Shown: positions 57,401-64,000 of the stretch, one piece after another
Position numbering within the stretch: the stretch's first letter is position 1
How the letters are laid out: every line of letters begins with the position of its first letter
Source of the DNA: an uncultured Cellvibrionales bacterium
GTDB lineage: Bacteria > Pseudomonadota > Gammaproteobacteria > Pseudomonadales > GM7GCV1
Direction of reading: 5' to 3'
Assembly: GCA_913063225.1 (NCBI GenBank)
Contig: CAJXYP010000017.1
Span: forward strand, 1-64,000
Length of the DNA: 64,000 nt
Position numbers and translations under genes: made by a program
The notes under the pieces: generated by a model
Database searches by the model: none
Seen by the model: the letters and a program-made list of their open reading frames with translations, nothing else
Told to the model about the DNA's origin: nothing

Positions 57401-57559
57401 ATGCAGCCCTACAAAAAACTCTTATTTATAGCGCTATTCGCTTGCTTGGGCACTGTGCTCAGTGCCTGTAATACCATCAGTGGTATCGGTGAAGATCTGC
57501 AAGCCGCAGGCGGTGCAATTACGAATAAAGCAGAAGATATTCAAGATGGCGATGACTAG
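57401..57559 (+). CDS. entericidin-like lipoprotein
   Basis: A 52-residue small lipoprotein. The signal peptide LFIALFACLGTVLSAC ends in a lipobox; the mature part CNTISGIGEDLQAAGGAI is the entericidin A/B mark. Known relatives are stress-induced envelope lipopeptides; a toxin-antidote role is not established. ATG at 57401 has AGGAG eight bases upstream. Confidence 0.88.
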   Translation: MQPYKKLLFIALFACLGTVLSACNTISGIGEDLQAAGGAITNKAEDIQDGDD

Positions 57560-57584
57560 AGACCTAAAAGAAGAGAAGTGCTAA

Positions 57585-58067
57585 ATGTCTGATTTTACAC
57601 ACCTTAATAGCGCAGGCGAAGCCCATATGATCGATGTATCAGCCAAGTCGGCTACCGCACGTACGGCAATTGCTTCCGCAGTTATTGTTCTGGGGCGCGG
57701 CATAGTAGATCGCATTTATGCGGACGATATGCCCAAGGGCGATGTACTCGCCACGGTACGAATTGCTGGCATACAAGCTACTAAGCAATGTTCCAGCCTT
57801 ATACCTCTATGCCATCCCTTGCCCTTAGATAAAGTATCAGTCGATATAGGGCGTGTTGGCGATGACTCGATTGGAATTGAGGTTACCTGCCGAACCACGG
57901 GAAAAACCGGTGTTGAGATGGAAGCCCTTACCGGTGCCTCTGTCGCCGCCCTTACGCTTTACGACATGTGTAAAGCATTAGATAAAGGTATTCGCATTGA
58001 ATCGGTCCGATTGCTGGAAAAAACCGGTGGTAAAAGCGGTGACTGGAAAGCCGAGAGCGGTAGCTAA
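57585..58067 (+). CDS. moaC: cyclic pyranopterin monophosphate synthase MoaC
   Basis: A 160-residue enzyme that, after MoaA, forms cPMP in molybdenum cofactor synthesis. The N-terminal FTHLNSAGEAHMIDVSAK, the active-site region KQCSSLIPLCHPLPL and GVEMEALTGASVAALTLYDMCKA are diagnostic. It begins a moaC-moaD-moaE-moeB run. No moaA is in the window. Confidence 0.96.
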   Translation: MSDFTHLNSAGEAHMIDVSAKSATARTAIASAVIVLGRGIVDRIYADDMPKGDVLATVRIAGIQATKQCSSLIPLCHPLPLDKVSVDIGRVGDDSIGIEVTCRTTGKTGVEMEALTGASVAALTLYDMCKALDKGIRIESVRLLEKTGGKSGDWKAESGS

Positions 58068-58068
58068 A

Positions 58069-58323
58069 GTGACAGTTAACGTATTACTTTTTGGTCGACT
58101 TTCGGAACTCCAATCTGGATCCAATATTACTATTGAATTGGATGAGACCAACAGCTCGCCAAACGCTGTGCGCGCCCTACTCAGCGCAGACAATTCAAGC
58201 CTTGGTCGGGCACTAAACGAACCGCAGATTCTTGTTGCCGTGAATAAAGAGATCGTCTCCCTCGACCATGCGCTTAAAGACGGCGACGAGCTGGCCTTCC
58301 TGCCACCCGTAACCGGTGGCTAA
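58069..58323 (+). CDS. moaD: molybdopterin synthase small subunit MoaD
   Basis: An 84-residue ubiquitin-like sulfur carrier ending in the essential PPVTGG. The start is taken as GTG at 58069, two bases after the moaC stop and preceded by GAGCGG; the ORF track's longer form overlaps moaC. MoeB adenylates its C-terminal Gly before sulfur transfer. Confidence 0.93.
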   Translation: MTVNVLLFGRLSELQSGSNITIELDETNSSPNAVRALLSADNSSLGRALNEPQILVAVNKEIVSLDHALKDGDELAFLPPVTGG

Positions 58324-58326
58324 CTG

Positions 58327-58803
58327 ATGACCTCAGAGGTATTAGTTAATGAGGCAGACTTTGATCTGGGAACCGAATACCGAAATCTCTGCAACGAACT
58401 GCCTAATGTTGGCGCGGTTGTAACCTTTGTCGGCAGGGTTCGTGACCTAAATCAGGGTAATAAGGTTGCCACACTTGAGCTACAACATTACCCGGGTATG
58501 ACTGAAAACCTTATTCAAGAAATTATCGGAAAAGCCAAGCAACGTTGGGACCTTGAGCGCGTGCGGGTTATTCATCGCGTTGGTCCTTTGCAACCCAGCG
58601 ATCAAATCGTTTTTGTCGGGGTTGCTAGCGCCCACCGCAAAGAAGCCTTTGCTGCAGCTGAATTTATTATGGATTACCTAAAGACCCAGGCGACTTTTTG
58701 GAAGAAAGAAACTGGCAGGAAAAAGGAAACGGGGGACGAAAGCTCCGACTGGCTGGAAATGAAAGCCAGCGATACTGATGCTGCCGAGCGCTGGAAAGAA
58801 TGA
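58327..58803 (+). CDS. moaE: molybdopterin synthase catalytic subunit MoaE
   Basis: A 158-residue subunit that transfers sulfur from MoaD to cPMP. NVGAVVTFVGRVRD, LELQHYPGMTE, VIHRVGPLQPSDQIVFVGVASAHRKEAF and KTQATFWKKE (active Lys) are conserved. It overlaps moeB by four bases. Confidence 0.95.
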   Translation: MTSEVLVNEADFDLGTEYRNLCNELPNVGAVVTFVGRVRDLNQGNKVATLELQHYPGMTENLIQEIIGKAKQRWDLERVRVIHRVGPLQPSDQIVFVGVASAHRKEAFAAAEFIMDYLKTQATFWKKETGRKKETGDESSDWLEMKASDTDAAERWKE

Positions 58804-59552
58804 GTCTGAATCACCAAGAATTTTTACGCTACAGCCGTCAGATGATGGTTGCCGGCATGGGCGAAGAATCTCAGGAAAAGCTTAAAGCCGCCACTGTCGT
58901 GATAGTTGGATTGGGAGGCTTAGGTTGCCCCGCTTCTCTTTACTTGGCAGCCGCTGGCATCGGCAAACTTATGCTTATCGACGGCGACGAAATTGAGCTA
59001 TCAAATCTGCAACGTCAGATCCTATTTAGGGATTCAGATGTTGGCAAATACAAGGCCAAGGTTGCTGCCAAACGATTACTGAAGCTGAACCCTAATGTGC
59101 AAACTGAGGTTGTTTTGGAAAATATAGATCGCCAGGGGCTTGCTGGCCTTCTTGATGACGCGGCCCTGATATTGGACTGCACCGACAATATAGCAACGCG
59201 CCAAGAAATTAACCGTGCAGCCGTAGCCTATTCAAAGCCGCTAATTTCCGCCGCTGCTCTGGGTTGGGAAGGACAGCTTCTTGAAGTGCGAACTGATATT
59301 GAGTCTGCCGCCTGCTTGGCCTGTGCCTATGGGTTAGAAGAAGACGAACCTATGATGAACTGCTCTACGGCCGGCGTAATGGGCCCCGTGCTGGGTGTAA
59401 TGGGAAGCATGCAAGCGCTGCGGGCCATTCAAATAATTGCCGGCAACAGCACATCTGACAATAGTCAATTAGGCCGTTTTGATGGCAAGAGCGGTGAATG
59501 GAAGCATTTCGGCATCCCCGCCAAGACTGATTGCGCAGTTTGTTCCAAATAG
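58800..59552 (+). CDS. moeB: molybdopterin-synthase adenylyltransferase MoeB
   Basis: A 250-residue E1-like enzyme that adenylates MoaD. The ATP loop is IVGLGGLGCPASLYLAAAGIGK, followed by IDGDEIELSNLQRQILF and LDCTDNIATRQEIN. Zinc ligands are the CLAC and CAVC pairs. Close to E. coli MoeB in length (249). The related ThiF is possible but the context favours MoeB. Confidence 0.94.
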   Translation: MSLNHQEFLRYSRQMMVAGMGEESQEKLKAATVVIVGLGGLGCPASLYLAAAGIGKLMLIDGDEIELSNLQRQILFRDSDVGKYKAKVAAKRLLKLNPNVQTEVVLENIDRQGLAGLLDDAALILDCTDNIATRQEINRAAVAYSKPLISAAALGWEGQLLEVRTDIESAACLACAYGLEEDEPMMNCSTAGVMGPVLGVMGSMQALRAIQIIAGNSTSDNSQLGRFDGKSGEWKHFGIPAKTDCAVCSK

Positions 59553-59647
59553 ATTGAGCTTTTGAAACCTTGAATTTCGTTCTGCCAAAACTGTGCCTTA
59601 CGTGATCGCCAATCTCTTGATAGTTGAATAAATTCAAATAGCCACAC

Positions 59648-60129
59648 ATGTTGATCTGTAACGCCCTGCAATACTTACACCAAAAATTTGTAGCTAGGGT
59701 TGTAACTGATTATTTGAAGGGAATCACGAATGAAAAAGGAATTTCAGCAGCTATCAGCGCCGATGCTCGTATCTTACTAAAATACTTACATGAGATAAGA
59801 GATGAAATGAACTCGTTTCCCAAATTGGCGAAAGAGAACTCTATTGGTTTCTTGGAAAATGCTCCACCAGATTTCAGTTGGGCGAACGCCTATTCAATTA
59901 GCATGCTTGAAATGCTTGCCAGCCTGATAGTACTAGCTGGTCTGACCGAAAAGATTAAGGAAATCCCCAAAGAAAACTTTGCTTCGACAAATTGTCGATG
60001 GAGACGAAATTCTTCTATTTTAAGCTGTTAAAGTAGACTCAACTTTACAGCACACGGGAAGAAGACAAGGACACATTCAATCGTAAAGTTAGAGAGTACC
60101 GACGCATGTCAAGGATCGAAATTTCGTAA
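59648..60129 (+). pseudogene. unrecognised ORF, probably frameshifted and decayed
   Basis: The 856-base gap between moeB and moaB holds one 127-residue ORF (59648-60031, ending oddly in NCRWRRNSSILSC), AT-rich compared with neighbours. An adjacent frame continues with protein-like sequence DKLSMETKFFYFKLLK, a TAG at 60034, then REEDKDTFNRKVREYRR to a stop at 60129, so a frameshift near 59985 and a stop may have split a longer gene. No family recognised. From 60130 to 60408 I see only the 16-bp repeat and a tRNA-like fragment. Confidence 0.35.
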
Positions 60130-60203
60130 AATTCAATCCATGAACAAACTAATTTTATGTGGATAATCCTATAGCCATAACTAACCGCTCAAATGATAAT
60201 TGG

Positions 60204-60219
60204 ATAAGTGGGGTCAGAT
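60204..60219 (+). repeat. dispersed 16-bp motif ATAAGTGGGGTCAGAT (copy 2)
   Basis: Exact reverse complement of 41713-41728, in the degenerate gap between moeB and moaB and 19 bases from a tRNA-Phe-like fragment. Confidence 0.5.
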
Positions 60220-60238
60220 ATCACTTTCCCGAACGCTA

Positions 60239-60274
60239 GGTCTCGAACCGCCGATACGAGGATTTTCAACTCCC
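60239..60274 (-). other. tRNA-Phe-like 3' fragment (candidate attachment-site remnant)
   Basis: On the minus strand this reads GGGAGTTGAAAATCCTCG then TATCGGCGGTTCGAGACC, close to the anticodon arm (loop TTGAAAA, GAA anticodon) and T arm of bacterial tRNA-Phe, such as TCGGCGGTTCGATTCC. The T stem does not close, and no 5' half or CCA end is present, so it is not a working tRNA. tRNA 3' ends are common integration sites; this may be the leftover of one. Confidence 0.45.
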
Positions 60275-60408
60275 GGCACGAAAGCCCAGTAAAACTCGAA
60301 CTTTGACTCGAGGTACTTGTGCCGCAAGGCTAGTTCAGTAACTATTCGCACCCTAGGGCTTTGTCTACGATGTAACAGCCAAACCGCACCAATTTTAGGA
60401 GATAACCG

Positions 60409-60915
60409 GTGATTCACGCCGATAAAGTATTTGTTCCAATTAACATAGCCGTACTTACGGTTTCTGATACCCGCACATTGGATAACGACACCTCAGGCCA
60501 GTACCTGGTCGATAAACTGATTGAAGCAGGGCACAATTCCTGTGACCGTCAGCTAATTATCGATAGCAAATACGAAATACGCGCAGCGGTTTCAGCTTGG
60601 ATTGCAGACTCCGATACGCAAGTGGTACTTATTACCGGCGGCACTGGCTTCTCGGATCGAGACGTTACGCCAGAAGCGGTCGAACCTCTTTTCGATAAAG
60701 TAGTAGAAGGCTTTGGCGAACTGTTCCGGCAGGTGTCATACCAAGAAATTGGCAGCTCAACTATTCAATCCCGCTGCATTGCCGGCTTAGCCAACAAAAC
60801 TTTGATCTTTTGCGTACCCGGCTCAACGGGCGCATGCGGAACTGCTTGGGAGTCGATCATCAAAGATCAGCTGGACAGCCGACATGGGCCCTGCAATTTC
60901 GTGAAGCACCTATAG
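60409..60915 (+). CDS. moaB: molybdenum cofactor biosynthesis protein B
   Basis: A 168-residue MogA/MoaB-fold protein that binds molybdopterin. AVLTVSDTRTLDNDTSGQYL, LITGGTGFSDRDVTPEA and FCVPGSTGACGTAWE are typical. Start GTG at 60409 with GGAG about seven bases upstream. It could perform the adenylylation step before MoeA. Followed by moeA after 34 bases. Confidence 0.93.
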   Translation: MIHADKVFVPINIAVLTVSDTRTLDNDTSGQYLVDKLIEAGHNSCDRQLIIDSKYEIRAAVSAWIADSDTQVVLITGGTGFSDRDVTPEAVEPLFDKVVEGFGELFRQVSYQEIGSSTIQSRCIAGLANKTLIFCVPGSTGACGTAWESIIKDQLDSRHGPCNFVKHL

Positions 60916-60949
60916 AAAACTCCTGAAATGGCACGACACTGAAAACACA

Positions 60950-62149
60950 ATGTTAAGCGTTGACGAAGCTAAAGCCGAAATACTAAGTAAAGCAAAGCTT
61001 AGTGTTGGCACTGAGACTATCAATTTATTTGAGGCTCTGAATCGACGCCTTGCTGAAGACATGTATTCACCAATAGATGTGCCGCCGGCGGACAATTCAG
61101 CGATGGATGGTATCGCCGTATTCACTGGTGATTGCCAACCCGGCCAAAATTTCTTAATTCTCAGCCAGCGCATTGCCGCTGGGGACAAAACAAAAGCACT
61201 GGCTGCAGGCACGGCCGCTCGAATATTTACCGGCGCTGAAATCCCAGAGGGTGCCGATGCTGTCGAAATTCAGGAAAACTGCACTTTCATTGCCAAGGGA
61301 GACTCTGTTGAGTTTAGGGGTGCTCCTGAAACTGGCCAGAATATTCGTAGCAAAGGACAGGATATTCAATCCGGCTCGCTGGTTCTCTCCAAAGGTACTG
61401 CACTGCGATCCCAAGAACTGGGACTTTTGGCTTCCATTGGTATCGGCCAGATTGCTGTATTCAAAAAATTACGTGTGGGTGTTTTTAGTACCGGGGACGA
61501 ATTGGTCCAGCCCGGAATACTTTTGCAACCTGGGCAAATATACAATTCCAATCGCTACTCCTTAGCGGGGCTGATCCAGGAAGCCGGCTGCGATTTTGTT
61601 GATCTAGGAACCGTTAGTGACAGCCTAGAGGCGACCATTCAATTGCTGAAAGACCGCAGCCCTGAGGTAGCCGTTTTGATTTCAAGCGGCGGCGTATCCG
61701 TCGGCGAAGAAGACCACGTAAAACCCGCTGTCGAAGCCTGTGGCTCTCTTTCGCTTTGGAAAATTGCGGTTAAACCCGGTAAACCTTTGGCGGTTGGGCA
61801 GGTCGGCGATACTGCCTTTTTTGGATTACCCGGCAACCCGGTCTCTGGTTTTGCTACCTTCTTACTCTTTGTTAAACCATTTCTTCGCGTTTTAGGAGGT
61901 GGTGACGCTGAGCCACTAAATTGGCTTAAAGTGCCAGCGGAATTCGAGCGCAAGGCCCCAAAAAGAGAAGAGTATCTTCGAGTTAGATTGACTGCTGGTG
62001 AAAACACAGGCCGCGCAGAATTATTCCCCAACCAGAGTAGTGGCGTACTTTCTTCTGTTAGCTGGGGAAGTGGCTTGATTCGGCAGAAAGTCGGCCAACA
62101 TATAAGCAAAGACTCCCTAGTAGATTACCTACCTTTTAACGAGTTCTAG
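60950..62149 (+). CDS. moeA: molybdopterin molybdenumtransferase MoeA
   Basis: A 399-residue enzyme that inserts molybdate into adenylylated molybdopterin. DVPPADNSAMDGIAV, AARIFTGAEIPEGADAV, FSTGDELVQPG, SSGGVSVGEEDHVKPAVE and LPGNPVSGFATF are all present. Length is normal (E. coli 411). Last gene of the cofactor group. Confidence 0.95.
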   Translation: MLSVDEAKAEILSKAKLSVGTETINLFEALNRRLAEDMYSPIDVPPADNSAMDGIAVFTGDCQPGQNFLILSQRIAAGDKTKALAAGTAARIFTGAEIPEGADAVEIQENCTFIAKGDSVEFRGAPETGQNIRSKGQDIQSGSLVLSKGTALRSQELGLLASIGIGQIAVFKKLRVGVFSTGDELVQPGILLQPGQIYNSNRYSLAGLIQEAGCDFVDLGTVSDSLEATIQLLKDRSPEVAVLISSGGVSVGEEDHVKPAVEACGSLSLWKIAVKPGKPLAVGQVGDTAFFGLPGNPVSGFATFLLFVKPFLRVLGGGDAEPLNWLKVPAEFERKAPKREEYLRVRLTAGENTGRAELFPNQSSGVLSSVSWGSGLIRQKVGQHISKDSLVDYLPFNEF

Positions 62150-62291
62150 CGTCAGTTCTAGCAGTAATATCCCCCCACAAAGATTGTGGACAAATCTTAT
62201 GAAACCTGACAAATCGGTTAATTTTCATTAAAGCCATTGCCCACTGATCCTACCTGTGGAATTAATGCTACTCGGCTATAGATGGGGACTA

Positions 62292-63083
62292 ATGTTGCGA
62301 AGTTCTATTTTCTTAATATGCGTTTTGTGCGCATCGCAACTATTGGCACAACCCCGCTCTTTAGATTTTTTTCGAGGCTCCGATACGTCCCTTCAAAGCG
62401 AGAGCCTTTCAGTCACGCCGCCTGATGCCGAATTCAGTTTTGTACGCCTGACTTATGACCAAAGCCTTAGCAGCTTTGGTCGACGCGCCCCTTGGCGAAC
62501 CGACTGGCCGGAAGCGGGAACGCACTTTCTTCAGGGCATCTCCCGACTTTCCGTTGTAGATAGTGCCGGCCAAGCGCGCAGTGTTCGGCTTACCGATGAC
62601 GCAATATTTGATTACCCTTGGCTCTATGCCGTCGATGTAGGCAAGTGGTCACTAACCAATGAGGAAGCGACTGCGCTTAGAGAGTATTTGCTGCGCGGCG
62701 GATTTATGATCGTTGACGATTTTCACGGTAGCTACGAATGGCAGGTTTTCCAAACTCATTTGCGCAAAGCTTTTCCAGATAGGCCCATTGTAGAAATTCC
62801 CGAAGACGACGCGCTGATGTCAGTGATGTTTGATCTGGACCAGAGTATCCAGATTCCGGGTATTCGTGCATACAACAGCGGTCAGACGTGGGAGCAAGAT
62901 GGCCATTCACCTCATTGGCGAGGTGTTTACGACGACAACGGTCGCCTGATGCTGGCTATAAATTTTAATATGGATTTGGGTGACGCTTGGGAACATGCGG
63001 ACGATCCCGGTTACCCTGAACCCATGACTTCATTGGCATACCGCTTTGCCGTAAATTACGTTATTTATGCGATGACGCACTAG
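62292..63083 (+). CDS. exported DUF4159 protein
   Basis: A 263-residue protein with a signal peptide (SIFLICVLCASQLLAQP). The DUF4159 region includes FVRLTYDQSLSSFGRRAPWRTDWPEA and YLLRGGFMIVDDFHGSYEW, a glutamine-amidotransferase-like fold found in MoxR/VWA gene clusters. ATG at 62292, after GGGG, is chosen over the GTG at 62256. Function unknown; it is linked to the VWA-type gene 13 bases downstream. Confidence 0.85.
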   Translation: MLRSSIFLICVLCASQLLAQPRSLDFFRGSDTSLQSESLSVTPPDAEFSFVRLTYDQSLSSFGRRAPWRTDWPEAGTHFLQGISRLSVVDSAGQARSVRLTDDAIFDYPWLYAVDVGKWSLTNEEATALREYLLRGGFMIVDDFHGSYEWQVFQTHLRKAFPDRPIVEIPEDDALMSVMFDLDQSIQIPGIRAYNSGQTWEQDGHSPHWRGVYDDNGRLMLAINFNMDLGDAWEHADDPGYPEPMTSLAYRFAVNYVIYAMTH

Positions 63084-63096
63084 ACTCATATAAGAA

Positions 63097-64000
63097 ATGT
63101 TTGAATTTCTATTTAAGTATCCTCGCAACTACTTCCTTGAAGGGGAGCTGATTCCTCAAACGTGGGGTCAGCCTGCCTGGATCGTCGGCATTCTTTTGGT
63201 CGGCGTGGCACTAATTGTCTTTTCTGCGTTACGCAGTCGCGACGATTTGCATCCAGCAAGATTGATGTCCGTTGCAGCACTGCAGTTGGTGACTCTGTGT
63301 ATTAGTTTAGCGATGTTGATGCAACCGGTTCTGGAGATAGAAGAGCTGCGCCCACAAGACAATAAGATTATTGTTTTGGTAGACACCTCGCGTAGCATGG
63401 CCCTAAGTGACAACGGTGAAACCTCGCGTCTGCAAAGCATATTGCCTACCCTTGATTTGGATATTCTGCAGCCTCTGCAGGAAAGTGGTTATAGCCTCGA
63501 ATTACAGAGCTTTGACGGCAGTGTTGAGAATGTCGAACAACTCTTGTCCGCCGAGGCCCAGGATCGTTCGCTAATTACCAATCAGCTGACAACCGCCTTG
63601 CGAGGCGCCAGTAATCAGGCGCTAGCCGGCCTTATATTGGTATCCGACGGTGCCGATAACTCCAATGAATTGGATGAGCTTTGGTATTCTCAACTGCAGA
63701 GTTTTGGCGTGCCAGTGCATGCATTGGGTGTTGGTCGTGAAGTAATGACGGAAGATCTGGAGATCAGTGCGGTTAATCTGCCCGACTCAGCAATACCAGA
63801 CGCAAATTTGCGAGCTGAAGTTACGCTTCAATCCGGAATAGCCAGACAATCTACGTTAAAGGTCTATGACGGTGAAAGAATTATTGCCTCACAAATTGTA
63901 GATCTGCCCGGTGACGGCCAGAAAATAAAAGCATCGGTAAGTATTCCTACCGGGGATATTGGGGTTCGCCACCTGAGGTTCGCTCTCGACCCTGGCGCCG
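63097..64000 (+). CDS. VWA-type membrane protein, partial (runs off the window)
   Basis: Open from ATG 63097 to the window end (301 codons) and missing from the ORF track. Two hydrophobic helices lie at about residues 26-45 and 60-75. A von Willebrand factor A-like domain follows with the metal-site pattern IIVLVDTSRSMALSD (DTSxS) and LILVSDGADNSNEL. This layout is that of the large BatA/DUF58-associated membrane proteins encoded with MoxR ATPases and DUF4159 proteins. The C-terminal part is not visible. Confidence 0.85.
   Translation, partial: MFEFLFKYPRNYFLEGELIPQTWGQPAWIVGILLVGVALIVFSALRSRDDLHPARLMSVAALQLVTLCISLAMLMQPVLEIEELRPQDNKIIVLVDTSRSMALSDNGETSRLQSILPTLDLDILQPLQESGYSLELQSFDGSVENVEQLLSAEAQDRSLITNQLTTALRGASNQALAGLILVSDGADNSNELDELWYSQLQSFGVPVHALGVGREVMTEDLEISAVNLPDSAIPDANLRAEVTLQSGIARQSTLKVYDGERIIASQIVDLPGDGQKIKASVSIPTGDIGVRHLRFALDPGA

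Noticed and set aside
60239-60274. A functional tRNA gene
   Set aside because: Only a 3'-like half is present; the T stem does not pair and no acceptor stem or 5' half is found.

Overview
The window is a 64 kb contig end from a gammaproteobacterium of Pseudomonas-like gene order. I infer a free-living, probably marine, heterotroph of the Pseudomonadales/Cellvibrionales neighbourhood; the species cannot be named from the sequence alone. The evidence is synteny: nnr-tsaE-amiB/C-mutL-miaA-hfq-hflX-hflK-hflC-DUF2065-hisZ-purA on one strand, pilT divergent from yggS-proC-yggT-yggU-metX-metW-DUF4426-rdgB, a fur/bamE divergent pair with rnfH and ratA, and pntAB and hemW. No tRNA, rRNA, CRISPR array or intact insertion sequence was found. 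The first 64 bases are not genomic: they are an Illumina/Nextera P7 adapter left on the contig end.

Layout. 1-0.7 kb: truncated leuA with a leucine-rich leader peptide and hairpin (attenuator). 0.7-9.9 kb: a fatty-acid (beta-oxidation) operon (thioesterase, enoyl-CoA hydratase, nitronate monooxygenase-like flavoprotein, FadB-like, thiolase, FadE) facing a divergent AraC regulator. 9.9-12.5 kb: a YiiX-like papain-fold enzyme and a secreted ricin-lectin/esterase fusion. 12.6-15.8 kb: fur, bamE, rnfH, ratA and an NSS transporter. 15.9-28.7 kb: the large conserved housekeeping cluster. 28.8-37.5 kb: queG-yqgE-yqgF, a broken pilT/pilU chimera, then yggS through rdgB. 37.6-43.7 kb: siderophore-interacting protein, an accessory stretch of secreted proteins with several broken genes, EfpL, a truncated GST and hemW. 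43.8-48.4 kb: pntAB followed by a decayed second pntB and a decayed metallo-hydrolase. 48.4-57.6 kb: small accessory genes (DUF1415, RIO kinase, SrkA, glutaredoxin, MFS, rhodanese, cupin, GFA, entericidin). 57.6-62.1 kb: molybdenum cofactor genes moaC, moaD, moaE, moeB, moaB, moeA, interrupted by a degenerate patch. 62.3-64 kb: DUF4159 protein and a VWA-type membrane protein that runs off the end.

The theme that stands out is gene decay. About eight loci are broken by stop codons, a one-base loss in a T run, or internal deletions. All lie in accessory or dispensable functions, while some 50 housekeeping genes are open from start to stop. The most striking is a single ORF whose first half reads as PilT and second half as PilU, at the locus where pilT and pilU normally sit in tandem, with the pilT start codon followed by a stop at codon 5. 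I did not find a convincing new defence system or other undescribed multi-gene system; the best leads are the pilT::pilU fusion, the leuA leader, the lectin-esterase fusion, the hexanucleotide repeat in hfq, and the tRNA-Phe-like fragment in the molybdopterin region.
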